Assembly (NCBI GenBank): GCA_002390705.1
Contig: DGQA01000005.1
Span: 183,522-247,521, forward strand
DNA: 64,000 nt
Source: Actinobacteria bacterium UBA4426
GTDB taxonomy: Bacteria > Actinomycetota > Actinomycetes > S36-B12
Direction: 5' to 3'
The notes beneath the pieces were generated by a model, which ran no database searches, was not told the DNA's origin, and was given only the letters and a program-made list of their open reading frames with translations. Shown here one piece after another: positions 34,479-43,757 of this stretch (its first letter is position 1; every line of letters begins with the position of its first letter). A program made the translations under genes and the position numbers.

Positions 34479-35660
34479 GTGACGGAATCCGCCGTAATAG
34501 TCTCAGCCGCCCGTAGCCCCATGGGTAAAGGAAAACCTGGTGGAGTCCTCTCTGAGGTCCATGCGGTTGATCTGCTGTCTTCGGTGATTGCTGGAGTTAT
34601 TGAAAAAACTGGTATTGATCCCGGCTCCGTCGATGACGTCCTGATTGGCTGCGTGTCGCAGGTAGGTGAACAATCCGGAACTCCTGGGCGACAAGCGTGG
34701 CTCGCCGCCGGCTTCCCAGAACATGTACCGAGTGTGACCATTGAACGTAAGTGCGGCAGTGGCCAACAAGCACTAGATTTTGCCGTCCAAGGAGTTATGG
34801 CTGGGGCATACGAAGTAGCTATCGCTGGGGGCCTGGAGTCCATGAGTCGGATTCCCATGGGAAGCAACCGACTTGATATGGATCCGCAAGGTCCCACGGT
34901 TCGGGGGCGCTATCCCAACTTGAGCTCCCAGGGAGTCGCTGCAGAGCTAGTCGCTCACAAATGGAATATTTCTCGCAAAGCACTTGATGAGTATTCTGCT
35001 CAATCACAACAGCGGGCGGGAAGTGCTGCTGATAAAGGCCTATTCGATGCCGAAATTATACCGATCACGACAGTTCACGGTTCGGCAAAAAGTGACGAGT
35101 CGATCCGACGCGGAACAACGGAGAATAAACTCGCCACACTTGAGCCTGCTTTTTCTACGGAACAGAGTCGACAACGCTGGCCTGAGATTCAGTGGAAAGT
35201 GACCGCAGGGAATTCTTCTCAAATCACTGATGGAGCTGCGGCCCTTCTCGTGATGTCTGAAAAAAGCGCTGCAAAATATGGATTGCGCCCTCGTGCGCGC
35301 ATCGTCGCAACCGCAGTAGTCGGCGATGACCCAATCCTCATGCTCACGGGACCAATTCCTGCCACCCGACGCGTACTTGCCAAATCCGGTTTGACAATCG
35401 AGCAGATGGACGCCATCGAAGTCAATGAAGCTTTTGCCTCGGTTCCGCTGGCTTGGCTATCTGAATTTCCCGTTGATGTGGCTAAACTCAACCCACTGGG
35501 TGGAGCAATCGCGTTAGGGCACCCCCTAGGAGCATCCGGAGCACGAATTGCCACCACTTTGCTGCACCATCTTGAGGAAACAGGTGGCAGGTACGGATTG
35601 CAAACCATGTGCGAAGCAGGTGGGATGGCCAACGCCATGATAATTGAGCGCCTCGATTAA
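34479..35660 (+). CDS. Thiolase family protein
   Basis: A 393-residue thiolase. The nucleophilic Cys is in TIERKCGSGQQALDF near residue 90, the His in GGAIALGHPLGASGARI, and the second Cys in LQTMCEAGGMANAMIIE. The GTG at 34479 has AGGAG six bases before it and starts TESAVIVSAARSP; the upstream extension to 34392 is not thiolase-like. It heads a plus-strand operon with an HSD10-like dehydrogenase and a crotonase. Together these are the hydration, oxidation and thiolysis steps of beta-oxidation. Confidence 0.85.
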   Translation: MTESAVIVSAARSPMGKGKPGGVLSEVHAVDLLSSVIAGVIEKTGIDPGSVDDVLIGCVSQVGEQSGTPGRQAWLAAGFPEHVPSVTIERKCGSGQQALDFAVQGVMAGAYEVAIAGGLESMSRIPMGSNRLDMDPQGPTVRGRYPNLSSQGVAAELVAHKWNISRKALDEYSAQSQQRAGSAADKGLFDAEIIPITTVHGSAKSDESIRRGTTENKLATLEPAFSTEQSRQRWPEIQWKVTAGNSSQITDGAAALLVMSEKSAAKYGLRPRARIVATAVVGDDPILMLTGPIPATRRVLAKSGLTIEQMDAIEVNEAFASVPLAWLSEFPVDVAKLNPLGGAIALGHPLGASGARIATTLLHHLEETGGRYGLQTMCEAGGMANAMIIERLD

Positions 35661-35675
35661 GCGATAGGACGAAGA

Positions 35676-36440
35676 ATGGATATCACAGGCACATCAGCTC
35701 TAGTTACCGGCGGCGCCTCAGGTCTGGGGCTCGCGACGGTTCGAGCGCTCGTAGACCGAGGAGTCAATGTTGTGATGCTTGACCTTGACGGGTCCAGCGG
35801 TGCTGAGAAATGTGAAGAATTGGGGCCGTTAGCTCATTTTTCTCAAGGGGACGTGACAGATCCAATATCTGTGGGAGCGGCTCTGGACAACGCCCAAGCG
35901 CTAGGACCAATCAGGGCGCTGGTGCATTGCGCCGGTAAAGGGGGCACTGTTCGGGTCGTTGAGCGAGACGGAAGTCCTGGATCTCTCGAGACTTACGAAT
36001 CTCTGGTGCGATTAAATTTGGTCGGAACCTTTAACGTTCTTAGTCTCAGCGCTGCACGAATGGCGGAACAAGAGCCCGTGGGAGAAGAGCGGGGCGTTTG
36101 CATTTTGACCGCTTCGGTGGCCGCTTGGGAAGGTCAGATCGGACAGATTCCTTACGCTTCTGCGAAAGCAGGAGTCGTGGGAATGACGATCGTTGCAGCG
36201 CGAGATTTGGCCCGGCGACTCATTCGCGTTTGCACTATCGCACCCGGAGTCTTCGACACCCCTATTCTCGCTCGCTACTCTGACGAGATTCGTTCCGGAC
36301 TTGCCGCCCAGATCCCTCACCCCTCACGCCTGGGACATCCAGATGAGTACGCGTCCCTGGCACTCCACATTTTAGATAATCCCATGTTGAACGGTGAAAC
36401 CATCCGCCTCGACGGCGCGATCAGGATGGGTGCAAAGTGA
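35676..36440 (+). CDS. SDR, 3-hydroxy-2-methylbutyryl-CoA dehydrogenase (HSD10)-like
   Basis: A 254-residue SDR. It has SALVTGGASGLGLATVRALV, VHCAGKGGTVRVV, TASVAAWEGQIGQIPYASAK (Ser and YxxxK) and IAPGVFDTPILARYSDEI. The end, LGHPDEYASLALHILDNPML then NGETIRLDGAIRM, is the typical C-terminus of type II HSD10-like 3-hydroxyacyl-CoA dehydrogenases. These oxidise short or 2-methyl-branched hydroxyacyl-CoAs with NAD. It follows the thiolase by 15 bases and overlaps the crotonase start by four. Confidence 0.83.
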   Translation: MDITGTSALVTGGASGLGLATVRALVDRGVNVVMLDLDGSSGAEKCEELGPLAHFSQGDVTDPISVGAALDNAQALGPIRALVHCAGKGGTVRVVERDGSPGSLETYESLVRLNLVGTFNVLSLSAARMAEQEPVGEERGVCILTASVAAWEGQIGQIPYASAKAGVVGMTIVAARDLARRLIRVCTIAPGVFDTPILARYSDEIRSGLAAQIPHPSRLGHPDEYASLALHILDNPMLNGETIRLDGAIRMGAK

Positions 36441-37210
36441 CCAACAGAGGTGAGACTGTGTTAACGGAATCAGTCGACGGGATTCTGATCATCACCATTA
36501 ACCGCCCACAGGCGAGAAACTCCATCAACACAGCCACGGCGGAGGCCATCGGCCTCGCTTTAGACGAACTTGACAATAACGCCGAACTCACCGCAGGCAT
36601 TATCACTGGTGCTGGGGGCTTCTTTTGTGCAGGAATGGATTTAAAAGCTTTTTTAGCCGGCGAGAAGCCCTCTATCCCGGTCCGTGGTTTTGCGGGCATA
36701 GTCGAAAAGCCCAGTGAGAAACCGCTGATAGCTGCCGTTGAAGGGTACGCGTTGGCCGGAGGCTTCGAAATAGCGCTTGCTTGCGACGTCATCGTCGCTT
36801 CTCGAGAGGCCAAGTTCGGCCTTCCGGAAGTCACCCGCGGCTTGGTTGCTGCCGGGGGAGGCCTGATGCGCCTCCCCCAACGAGTGCCCTACCACTTAGC
36901 AATGGAGTGGGCATTAACCGGTGGCCTGATTGACGCCGAAGAGGCGTACCGCGCCTCGCTAGTTACACACTTGACCAACCCAGGAGCTGCGCTCGACAAG
37001 GCACTAGAAATTGCTACGCGCATTGTGGCTAATGGACCGATGGCGGTGCGAGCAACTAAAAAAATTATTGTGCAATCCCAAGATTGGACCTTAGAAGAGA
37101 GTTTCCAGCGCCAGCGAGAGATAAGCGAACCTGTACGGGAATCTGACGATGCTAAGGAGGGTGCACAAGCTTTTACACAGAAGCGCGTTCCTGTGTGGCA
37201 AGGAAAATGA
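36437..37210 (+). CDS. Enoyl-CoA hydratase/isomerase (crotonase family)
   Basis: A 257-residue crotonase starting at a GTG that overlaps the SDR stop (GTGA). The oxyanion-hole residues are in the GAGGFFCAGMDLKAFLAGEK loop and in AVEGYALAGGFEIALACDVI. A Glu is present in KFGLPEVTRGLVAAGGGLMR at the position of the first catalytic Glu of crotonase. The C-terminal KKIIVQSQDWTLEESFQRQR and EGAQAFTQKRVPVWQGK are standard. It probably hydrates an enoyl-CoA ahead of the HSD10-like dehydrogenase and the thiolase in the same operon. Confidence 0.85.
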   Translation: MTNRGETVLTESVDGILIITINRPQARNSINTATAEAIGLALDELDNNAELTAGIITGAGGFFCAGMDLKAFLAGEKPSIPVRGFAGIVEKPSEKPLIAAVEGYALAGGFEIALACDVIVASREAKFGLPEVTRGLVAAGGGLMRLPQRVPYHLAMEWALTGGLIDAEEAYRASLVTHLTNPGAALDKALEIATRIVANGPMAVRATKKIIVQSQDWTLEESFQRQREISEPVRESDDAKEGAQAFTQKRVPVWQGK

Positions 37211-37224
37211 TGGCTCTGGCTACA

Positions 37225-37986
37225 TCACTGTGGGTCCGGGAAAGACGGCTTGCGCTTATCCAAAAAAGCGTTTGCCCCTTCAACCATGTCCGGGCTGCCG
37301 ACGGCTTGAATGAGCATCCCTAGTCCCGAGCTAAAAGAGTCACGCGCGGCGTTCCACCACAAATTGGAACTTACCTTCGTGATTTCCAAATAGCGGGCGC
37401 TCAATTGTGAAAGTTCTTGCACCCATTCATCTACTGTGTCGTCAAGTGCATCGTCGTCTACGACAGCATTAACTAGGCCCATGTCCAATGCTTGTTGGGC
37501 ACTGTAGCGACGACAGAGCATGGACAATTCTTTTGCTTTTTTCTCGCCGATTTGAATACCCATGACGTTGGTCGCACCAGTAACAGGTGCGCTTCCCACC
37601 CTAGGTCCCGTTTGCCCGAAGGTCGCCGACTTTGACGCAATGGCTAAATCGCATGCCACTATCAGTTCGTTTCCACCGCCAGCGGCAGCACCATTAACCG
37701 CTGCAATAACCGGGCGAGGGCATCGTCGGATGGCGTCAAATAGTCGCAGGGATCCCTCGTACATGTAACGCATTTCGCGTTCGGTCGGATGTGCGAGAGA
37801 GGTGAGGGACCCTCCCGCGCAAAAACTACCAGACGATCCCGTGATGACGACAGCGCGTGAGGCCGTAGCTCCGTCAATTGCGTTTACAATTTCCAATGCC
37901 ATTTCTGGGTCAAATGCATTCCGACGCTCAGGACGATTTAATCGTATCCAAGTGGCAGATTTTCGTTCTGTGACGATAACATCCAT
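37225..37986 (-). CDS. Crotonase-family protein, MenB/BadI-like
   Basis: A 253-residue crotonase with FCAGGSLTSLAHP and AVNGAAAGGGNELIVACDLA. Its distinctive part is ATFGQTGPRVGSAPVTGATN followed by EKKAKELSMLCRRYSAQQAL and DMGLVNAVV. This string resembles MenB (dihydroxynaphthoyl-CoA synthase) and BadI (2-ketocyclohexanecarboxyl-CoA hydrolase) more than ordinary hydratases. There is no Glu at the first crotonase position, as in that group. BadI opens an alicyclic ring to a dicarboxyl-CoA, so this gene could be the ring-opening step. ATG 37986 follows GAAGGAGC and is preferred to the start at 38001. Confidence 0.78.
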   Translation of the reverse strand: MDVIVTERKSATWIRLNRPERRNAFDPEMALEIVNAIDGATASRAVVITGSSGSFCAGGSLTSLAHPTEREMRYMYEGSLRLFDAIRRCPRPVIAAVNGAAAGGGNELIVACDLAIASKSATFGQTGPRVGSAPVTGATNVMGIQIGEKKAKELSMLCRRYSAQQALDMGLVNAVVDDDALDDTVDEWVQELSQLSARYLEITKVSSNLWWNAARDSFSSGLGMLIQAVGSPDMVEGANAFLDKRKPSFPDPQ

Positions 37987-38338
37987 CTGAAGCTCCTTCA
38001 CGATTTGCAGTGGTTACATTTGGTCATCGGGTATGTGCCTTCCTCGCGCAAGTGATCTCGCACAGATGCCGCCTGAACATACTCACACACAGCAGCGTGA
38101 TTAAATCTCCGCTACGCTTATCAATTCCCAGAGGCTACCGCAGTCGAGTCTCAGGTAGGTACGAGGTTCCACAGAGAATGATTTTTGCCCATCCGCACCC
38201 CGCGCGCCGAACCCCGACGGCGAAATGGTGCAGATTGCAACAACACAAAGTAGCAATATCAACCATCAAAAATGGTAGTATTCATTGCTAGCAATTAGCT
38301 ATTAGAGAGTTTGACCGAGTTTTCGAGAAAGAGTTGAT
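37987..38338. other. Divergent promoter region with a 12-bp palindrome
   Basis: No gene is seen. A perfect palindrome ATTGCTAGCAAT at 38284-38295 lies about 43 bases upstream of the GntR-type regulator start, in an AT-rich stretch with several TAGC repeats. It is a candidate autoregulatory operator. The region also carries the promoter of the divergent crotonase gene. Confidence 0.45.
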
Positions 38339-39109
38339 GTGACAGCATTTGAGGAGCGATGGGCGTCTTTACCGTCCGCTGCCCCCCGAGCACCCAAAGC
38401 AGCCATGCTCATAGCGCAAACCATCGTGAGAGAGATCACCGCAACACACATGAAGGTGGGGGACCGCCTACCCCCAGAGAAATCAATGTTAGAGCGATAT
38501 CAGACTGGCAGAGGAACTCTCCGCGAGGCGCTCCGTTTTCTTGAATTTCAAGGTGTCCTTACTCTCAAGCCTGGTCCCGGCGGTGGGCCGATATTACTCA
38601 AGCCCGATGCGGGAAATCTGTCAAGCACGCTGGTTCTTCTCATGCAAATGAATCAAGCCCCGTTCAAGGAAATCGTTCAAGTGCGCTCTGCTATTGAACC
38701 AATGATCAGCATGCTGGCCGCAGAGGTTATGACCGATACTCAATTAGGTTATCTAGAAGATTCAATTATTCAGATGCGAGACAATATCGAAAGTCAAGAA
38801 GTGTTTCTCGAGGCGAACAAGCAATTTCATGACATTATTGCGTGGTCCTCGGGCAACGTCCTCTTCGGTTACTTAGTTGATTCTTTGCTTGGCATAATGG
38901 ACGGCACCATCGTCGGTATCGACTACCCACCGCACAGGCGCGAGGCTATCGCCAATGCCCATCAGGAAATCTTTGAAGCGTTTGCGGCAAAGGATGCGGA
39001 TGCGGCTCGGTCACGCATGCAGTCGCACATGAGTGCATACGAAGATTACGTGACAAAGAAATTTCCGAATGTGTTAAGTGAAGTGGTTCCTTGGCGCACT
39101 TTCGGATAA
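38339..39109 (+). CDS. GntR-family transcriptional regulator, FCD subfamily
   Basis: A 256-residue regulator. The winged helix is DRLPPEKSMLERYQTGRGTL then REALRFLEFQGVLTLKPGPG, near residues 42-82. The FCD effector domain follows, with the metal/ligand residues in EANKQFHDIIAWSSGN and ANAHQEIFEAFAAKDADAAR and a late His in RMQSHMSAYED. FCD regulators bind carboxylic acids. The GTG at 38339 is the best start. It lies between the crotonase operons and the Liv importer and probably controls part of the catabolic region, perhaps through the palindrome upstream of itself. Confidence 0.85.
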   Translation: MTAFEERWASLPSAAPRAPKAAMLIAQTIVREITATHMKVGDRLPPEKSMLERYQTGRGTLREALRFLEFQGVLTLKPGPGGGPILLKPDAGNLSSTLVLLMQMNQAPFKEIVQVRSAIEPMISMLAAEVMTDTQLGYLEDSIIQMRDNIESQEVFLEANKQFHDIIAWSSGNVLFGYLVDSLLGIMDGTIVGIDYPPHRREAIANAHQEIFEAFAAKDADAARSRMQSHMSAYEDYVTKKFPNVLSEVVPWRTFG

Positions 39110-39112
39110 TGT

Positions 39113-40387
39113 TTAATTTTGCTGATTCAGTTTCCTATCTTCTGTACCGGTGACATTAGTTGGCGAGAGTTTTCGGCCCGGTCTAAACACAGGAACAATT
39201 GCTAAAGTTGCGATCCCAACGAGTAGTACGACCAAGTAGCCGGCCGTAAACCCATTAGTCACGTCGAAGAGTAACCCCAAAATCAACGGACCTGACGCAC
39301 CGAAGGTGTATGCCACGAGCATCGTCATAGCTCCAAGTCGAGCGGCCTCGCGTTGAGATGTCGTGTAATCAACCATCAGGACTAGCCCTAGGGCAAATCC
39401 ACCGCCCAGTCCAACGCCAAAGAGCACAAGCGAAACCACCGCTAATTGCTGTGGCGCAACGACCAATCCGGCGATCCCGAGACACTCAGCACCAATAGAA
39501 ATCCCCAACATTGGCCTCCGATCTGCCGTGAAGTCAGTGATCACCGGCAAGGTAAGCATGGCGCCAAGGTGCGCGATTTGGAAGATAATGAACAAAGAAG
39601 CGGCTTTTTCGGGGGTTTCACCAATTTCCACATAAAGTGGAATGATCCAAGCAAGGCCACTGAATCCCACAATACTTACTCCCGTGTAAAAAAGGACTAC
39701 CCACCAAGCCGTCCGGGATTTCCACGGTAAGTTTTCTAGGCTCGCCGGCTCGACTTCGTTATTTGCATTTTGTAACTCCCTAAGAAGGCGCGTTCTCATG
39801 ACTGCCCAGGCAACTGCGGTAAGAGCCGCAAACGCCCCCCACACGGCCAGCGCCGGTCTCCAACCGCCGAGCAGGTCACTCGACGGCACCGCGAGACCCG
39901 CGGCGAGCGCGACTCCAATAGCCAAACTGGCGGAGTAGATCCCTGTTGTTGTCCCCCTAATTTTCGGTGCGTGATGCCGAATAAGTCCAGGAACCAAAGC
40001 TGAACCAGCCCCCATCGCAGCACCGGTTACCACAATAGACGTAACCATAAGAGCCGTACTCGTGGCTGCCAGACGCATTAACCCACCCAGCGCCAGAGTG
40101 GCCAAAATAAACACGGTTGTGAGTTCAGCCCCCCTTCGAGCGGCCACACGTTGCCCGATGGGTGCGCAGATACCCATACAAATAACTGCGATCGAAGTGA
40201 GAAGCCCCTCCATCGTTGCGTTAAGATTTAGGTCTGCTGATATTTCGTTCAACAACGGTGGGATGGCGCCAAGTGTTGCTCGCAGATTGAGGCCGATGAC
40301 GGCCATCATTAACACTATTACCCAAGTCGGTGGGGGCGGCCTATCCCGCGGTAGTGGCGCTGTTGCGTGCTGACGTTTTTCCAACAT
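39113..40387 (-). CDS. MFS transporter, CynX/NimT-like
   Basis: A 424-residue transporter with about twelve membrane segments. The start WVIVLMMAVIGLNLRATLGA and the first loop (GQRVAARRGAELTTV) match the CynX/NimT group, which moves small anions such as cyanate or nitroimidazoles or mediates efflux. It follows livF on the same strand with 12 bases between and may be the last gene of the importer operon. ATG 40387 has CAGG upstream. Its end is three bases from the end of the convergent GntR gene. Confidence 0.78.
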   Translation of the reverse strand: MLEKRQHATAPLPRDRPPPPTWVIVLMMAVIGLNLRATLGAIPPLLNEISADLNLNATMEGLLTSIAVICMGICAPIGQRVAARRGAELTTVFILATLALGGLMRLAATSTALMVTSIVVTGAAMGAGSALVPGLIRHHAPKIRGTTTGIYSASLAIGVALAAGLAVPSSDLLGGWRPALAVWGAFAALTAVAWAVMRTRLLRELQNANNEVEPASLENLPWKSRTAWWVVLFYTGVSIVGFSGLAWIIPLYVEIGETPEKAASLFIIFQIAHLGAMLTLPVITDFTADRRPMLGISIGAECLGIAGLVVAPQQLAVVSLVLFGVGLGGGFALGLVLMVDYTTSQREAARLGAMTMLVAYTFGASGPLILGLLFDVTNGFTAGYLVVLLVGIATLAIVPVFRPGRKLSPTNVTGTEDRKLNQQN

Positions 40388-40399
40388 CAACACCTGATT

Positions 40400-41119
40400 C
40401 TAATCGTCAGTGAGTGCCGCATCCCCCAGAAAAGCACGGACGAGCTCGGGATTCTTACGAGCACCTTCGGCGGAACCTTGGTAGACAACCTCACCACGCG
40501 AGACCACTACTACATCGTTAGCAATCTCCAGCCCAGCTTCGGCATTCTGTTCAACCATCAGTACTGCTTTTCCTGAATCGGCGATGCCTCGGGCACTCTC
40601 TAGAACGCTGTCCACGATGGCTGGGGCCAAACCCATTGAAGGCTCGTCCATCAGAATTGTCTCCGCTTGTGACATCAGTGCCCGACCAAATGCCAGCATC
40701 TGTTGCTCACCACCACTCAACAACCCTGAAACACCCGATCTGCGTTCGTGTAAAATCGGAAACATTTCGTAGACTTCCGCCATTGTCCGATCGTTGTCTT
40801 GTCGAGAGGCCGTGTAACCACCAAGACGGAGATTGTCCTCAACTGTGAGTGGAGCAAAGACGCGGCGTCCCTCTGGAACCATTGCGACTCCCAGTCGCAC
40901 AATCCGGCTGGGAGACAGCCCCAATATGTTTTGCCCGTTTAACGTGACTGATCCGCTCACCGCGCGCTGCAGGCCACAAATTGTGCGCAGTGTTGTCGTT
41001 TTTCCCGCGCCATTCGCTCCCAGAACGAGAGTAATTTGCCCTGGGGTCGCTGTCAGCCGCATGTCGCTCACAGCCTGAACTGGTCCATAGCGCACCACGA
41101 GATCTGTAACTTCAAGCAT
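40400..41119 (-). CDS. livF: Branched-chain amino acid-type ABC transporter ATP-binding protein LivF
   Basis: A 239-residue ABC ATPase. It has the Walker A motif LVLGANGAGKTTTLRTI, GVAMVPEGRRVFAPLTVEDN (the LivF-type Q-loop region), LLSGGEQQMLAFGRALMSQA (signature) and ILMDEPSMGLAPAIVDSVL (Walker B). With LivG it powers the HAAT-type importer. ATG 41119 has GGGAGG four bases before it and overlaps the livG end by eight bases, so it is preferred to the longer reading from 41209. The transported compound may be an organic acid instead of an amino acid, given the neighbours. Confidence 0.88.
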   Translation of the reverse strand: MLEVTDLVVRYGPVQAVSDMRLTATPGQITLVLGANGAGKTTTLRTICGLQRAVSGSVTLNGQNILGLSPSRIVRLGVAMVPEGRRVFAPLTVEDNLRLGGYTASRQDNDRTMAEVYEMFPILHERRSGVSGLLSGGEQQMLAFGRALMSQAETILMDEPSMGLAPAIVDSVLESARGIADSGKAVLMVEQNAEAGLEIANDVVVVSRGEVVYQGSAEGARKNPELVRAFLGDAALTDD

Positions 41120-41885
41120 CATGCCTCCCATGCTTACCCAGATACGCTTCTTGAACGGCGGCGTCTCGCACGACAACTGGTGGCGTGCCCTCTGCAATAA
41201 GTGAGCCAAAGTTCATTGCGTACAAATAATCGCACGTCTCTACCATCATGCCCACATCATGCTCAACAATTAATTGCGTCAAGCCTTCCGACCGCAAACT
41301 CCGCATTAAAGCGCTGATATCAGTGCGTTCTTTTCGGCTCATTCCGGCGGTCGGCTCGTCGAGAAAAAGAAGCCGCGGCTGCACAGCGATAGCGCGCGCG
41401 ATCTCTACCCGCCTCTGCATTCCGTAGGAAAGTTCATCAGGTCTTGCTTTTTCTAGACCTTCAAGTCCCGTGCGAGCGATGGCTTCCTTGACTAGCCCTT
41501 CCACCTTGTCACCCTGCCGCTTAAAAACAACATCCGTGGACAAAATGATGTTGTCCCAGACGGTTCGTTCGGGTAAAAGACGCACGGTTTGGAATGTGCG
41601 CGAGATTCCCAACGTAATGACGCGATCGGATTTGACTTGAGAGTAATTCTGGCCTTGGCACCAGACTGACCCACGCGTGAGTTGGACCATGCGTGTCAGT
41701 GCCCCAAGCAAGGTTGTCTTCCCGGATCCATTTGGACCCAGGATCCCGGAAATATTTCCTGGACGCAGACCCAGCGAGACCCCATCCACAGCTTTAATGC
41801 CACCATAATGAACGGCCACGCCCCGGGCTTCCGCCACGGGCTCGTAGTCGTACGTCGGCGCCTTAGTTGCTTCACTTGTTTCCAC
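41112..41885 (-). CDS. livG: ABC transporter ATP-binding protein LivG
   Basis: A 257-residue ABC ATPase from a GTG. It has the Walker A motif GILGPNGSGKTTLLGALTRM, ITLGISRTFQTVRLLPERTV (LivG-type), LSYGMQRRVEIARAIAVQPR (signature) and LLFLDEPTAGMSRKERTDIS (Walker B). The first 22 residues are an extra charged extension before the ABC fold starts at ARGVAVHYGGIKAVDG. It sits between livM and livF with a two-base gap and an overlap. Confidence 0.88.
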   Translation of the reverse strand: METSEATKAPTYDYEPVAEARGVAVHYGGIKAVDGVSLGLRPGNISGILGPNGSGKTTLLGALTRMVQLTRGSVWCQGQNYSQVKSDRVITLGISRTFQTVRLLPERTVWDNIILSTDVVFKRQGDKVEGLVKEAIARTGLEGLEKARPDELSYGMQRRVEIARAIAVQPRLLFLDEPTAGMSRKERTDISALMRSLRSEGLTQLIVEHDVGMMVETCDYLYAMNFGSLIAEGTPPVVVRDAAVQEAYLGKHGRHDA

Positions 41886-41887
41886 GG

Positions 41888-42820
41888 CTAACCGTCCTTT
41901 CCTGACCGAGACTGAGTGAGCTCTGCATCTGACTCTCCTGCAGCGGCCTCAAGGAGTGCGACTTTGGGCCTTTCACGAGCGACTGAGCGTCGGTGGCGCC
42001 AGTCGTTGAATACTCCTACCACTCCCCCGGGAACCAGTACTGCCGCAAAAACCACCAAGGTTCCGTAAACCACTTCCTCCCACTCACCTACGAATACAAG
42101 AATCTCGGGCAGCCAGACAAAGAACAACGAACCGGCTAGCGCCCCGATCCACGACGCTTGTCCGCCAATGATGATGATCGTCAAAGCAAGAACAACGAGG
42201 GTGAAGTTGACGCTTTCCGGGTTAATCGCCGTTTTGAGGTTCACCGCCAGCGCACCGGCAAGTCCCCCGATAAGTCCACTTATGGGGAAGGAAAGTCGTC
42301 GATACGCAGTTACATTGATCCCCATGGCTGACGCTAATTGCGAGTCTTCCCGGGTAGCATCGATCCGTCGGGAAAGTTTGCCTCTTTCGGTGAAAGACAC
42401 CAAGAAAATAATGACAACGGCGATTCCGGCGGTGTGCCAGATGGTGATGTCACCAATTACTCCGAATAATCCAACGGCCCCACCAGTAACTGAGCCACCA
42501 TTGACCGCAATCGCGGACAAAAGAAGTGAGAAAGACACTGTCGCCATGGCTAAGTACAAGCCATTAAGGCGAGAAATTATGAGTCCAAGCAGTGTTGCTA
42601 CAACTGCTGCAGCCATACTGGCCACAACCACCGAGGTCCATGTGGACACGTCATATTGGGTCATCAAGATGGCAGTCCCATAACCGCCGATCGCGTAATA
42701 GCCGATGGAAGCAAACGAAATCACTCCAAGGCGCAGCGGTATTTGGATACTGATCGCTAACAGGAAGACAGTTAATGTGCTGCCGATCAAGAACTCGTTT
42801 TGGTCTATCCAACCCATCAT
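41888..42820 (-). CDS. livM: ABC transporter permease LivM
   Basis: A 310-residue permease with about eight to nine helices and the LivM/LivH fold, including LFGVIGDITIW and VTAYRRLSFPISGLIGGLAG AL (the cytoplasmic coupling loop). A hydrophilic C-terminal tail from residue 275 (WRHRRSVARERPKVALLEAA) is longer than the usual end. The ATG overlaps the livH stop by four bases (ATGA). With LivH it forms the membrane channel of the importer. Confidence 0.86.
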   Translation of the reverse strand: MMGWIDQNEFLIGSTLTVFLLAISIQIPLRLGVISFASIGYYAIGGYGTAILMTQYDVSTWTSVVVASMAAAVVATLLGLIISRLNGLYLAMATVSFSLLLSAIAVNGGSVTGGAVGLFGVIGDITIWHTAGIAVVIIFLVSFTERGKLSRRIDATREDSQLASAMGINVTAYRRLSFPISGLIGGLAGALAVNLKTAINPESVNFTLVVLALTIIIIGGQASWIGALAGSLFFVWLPEILVFVGEWEEVVYGTLVVFAAVLVPGGVVGVFNDWRHRRSVARERPKVALLEAAAGESDAELTQSRSGKDG

Positions 42821-43707
42821 GTTCGGCGCACCTCCTTTTTACCTAAGATGCCTTGAGGTCGTATGAGGAGAATGAGGAACAATAAACCGAACGAAACCGC
42901 CGTTACCCACGAACCATTCGTATAGAGAAGGACGGCAAACTCAGCGAAGGCCAGGATGAACGAGCCTAAGATAACGCCGAAAATGCTCCCCACGCCACCG
43001 AGAATGATTATCGCGAAAGCCTTCAGGAGCAGCGTGTCGCCTGACTCGGAAGTGATGGAGTTAAAGTAGTAAGTAAGAAGTGCCCCTGCCAGCCCCGCAA
43101 GCGCGCCTGAATAAAGCATTGTGGCAAGGGCCAGCTTTGGGCGGTCGATTCCCATCATGGCCGAGACTTCGGGATCGACTCCTAGGGCTCGAAGTGCGAG
43201 CCCCTTCTTCGAGTTTCGGATCCATAGAGCAGTGCCTACCCCGAGGCCCAGACCCACGATCAGGATAATAATCATGACGTTGGTGATAATGACTCCACCT
43301 ATTGTATACGCCTGCGTTTCAAAAGTTCCTGCAGAAAATCCAAAGGGATTACTGAGGGTCGAACGCTGAGCAAATGAAATGGGGATAGCCGAAAGGCCAA
43401 TGCCGCCAATTACCAATTGCAATTCACCTGCGTGTGGATTTTTTGCCTTTTTCATTATTGGCTGGAAAACCAGATACTGCATCGCCACCGCGATCAAGGC
43501 GCCCGAGACCATTGCTATGGCTATGACCGCGGGCATTCCAAGTGGGATTTGCTGCACCACGAGGTACGCGATAAAGGCGGAAAACATAAATATTGAGCCA
43601 TGGGCGAAGTTCAAAATACCAATCGTGCCCCAGACGAGGGACATTCCGAGGGCAAAGAGGACGTAGATCGAAGCCAGAGTCGTGGCGTTGAGTAAGTCCT
43701 GTACCAT
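42817..43707 (-). CDS. livH: ABC transporter permease LivH
   Basis: A 296-residue permease that starts MVQDLLNATTLASIYVLFAL then GMSLVWGTIGILNFAHGSIF, the hallmark of LivH. The coupling loop is LRALGVDPEVSAMMGIDRPK near residues 185-204. The C-terminus LLFLILLIRPQGILGKKEVR is standard. AAGGAGG is well placed before the ATG. A strong stem-loop separates it from the binding-protein gene upstream. Confidence 0.88.
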   Translation of the reverse strand: MVQDLLNATTLASIYVLFALGMSLVWGTIGILNFAHGSIFMFSAFIAYLVVQQIPLGMPAVIAIAMVSGALIAVAMQYLVFQPIMKKAKNPHAGELQLVIGGIGLSAIPISFAQRSTLSNPFGFSAGTFETQAYTIGGVIITNVMIIILIVGLGLGVGTALWIRNSKKGLALRALGVDPEVSAMMGIDRPKLALATMLYSGALAGLAGALLTYYFNSITSESGDTLLLKAFAIIILGGVGSIFGVILGSFILAFAEFAVLLYTNGSWVTAVSFGLLFLILLIRPQGILGKKEVRRT

Positions 43708-43757
43708 TTTGCCTCCTTAAAAAATAAATTTTTCGATGTGGGTTCGCGCGAAAGAAG

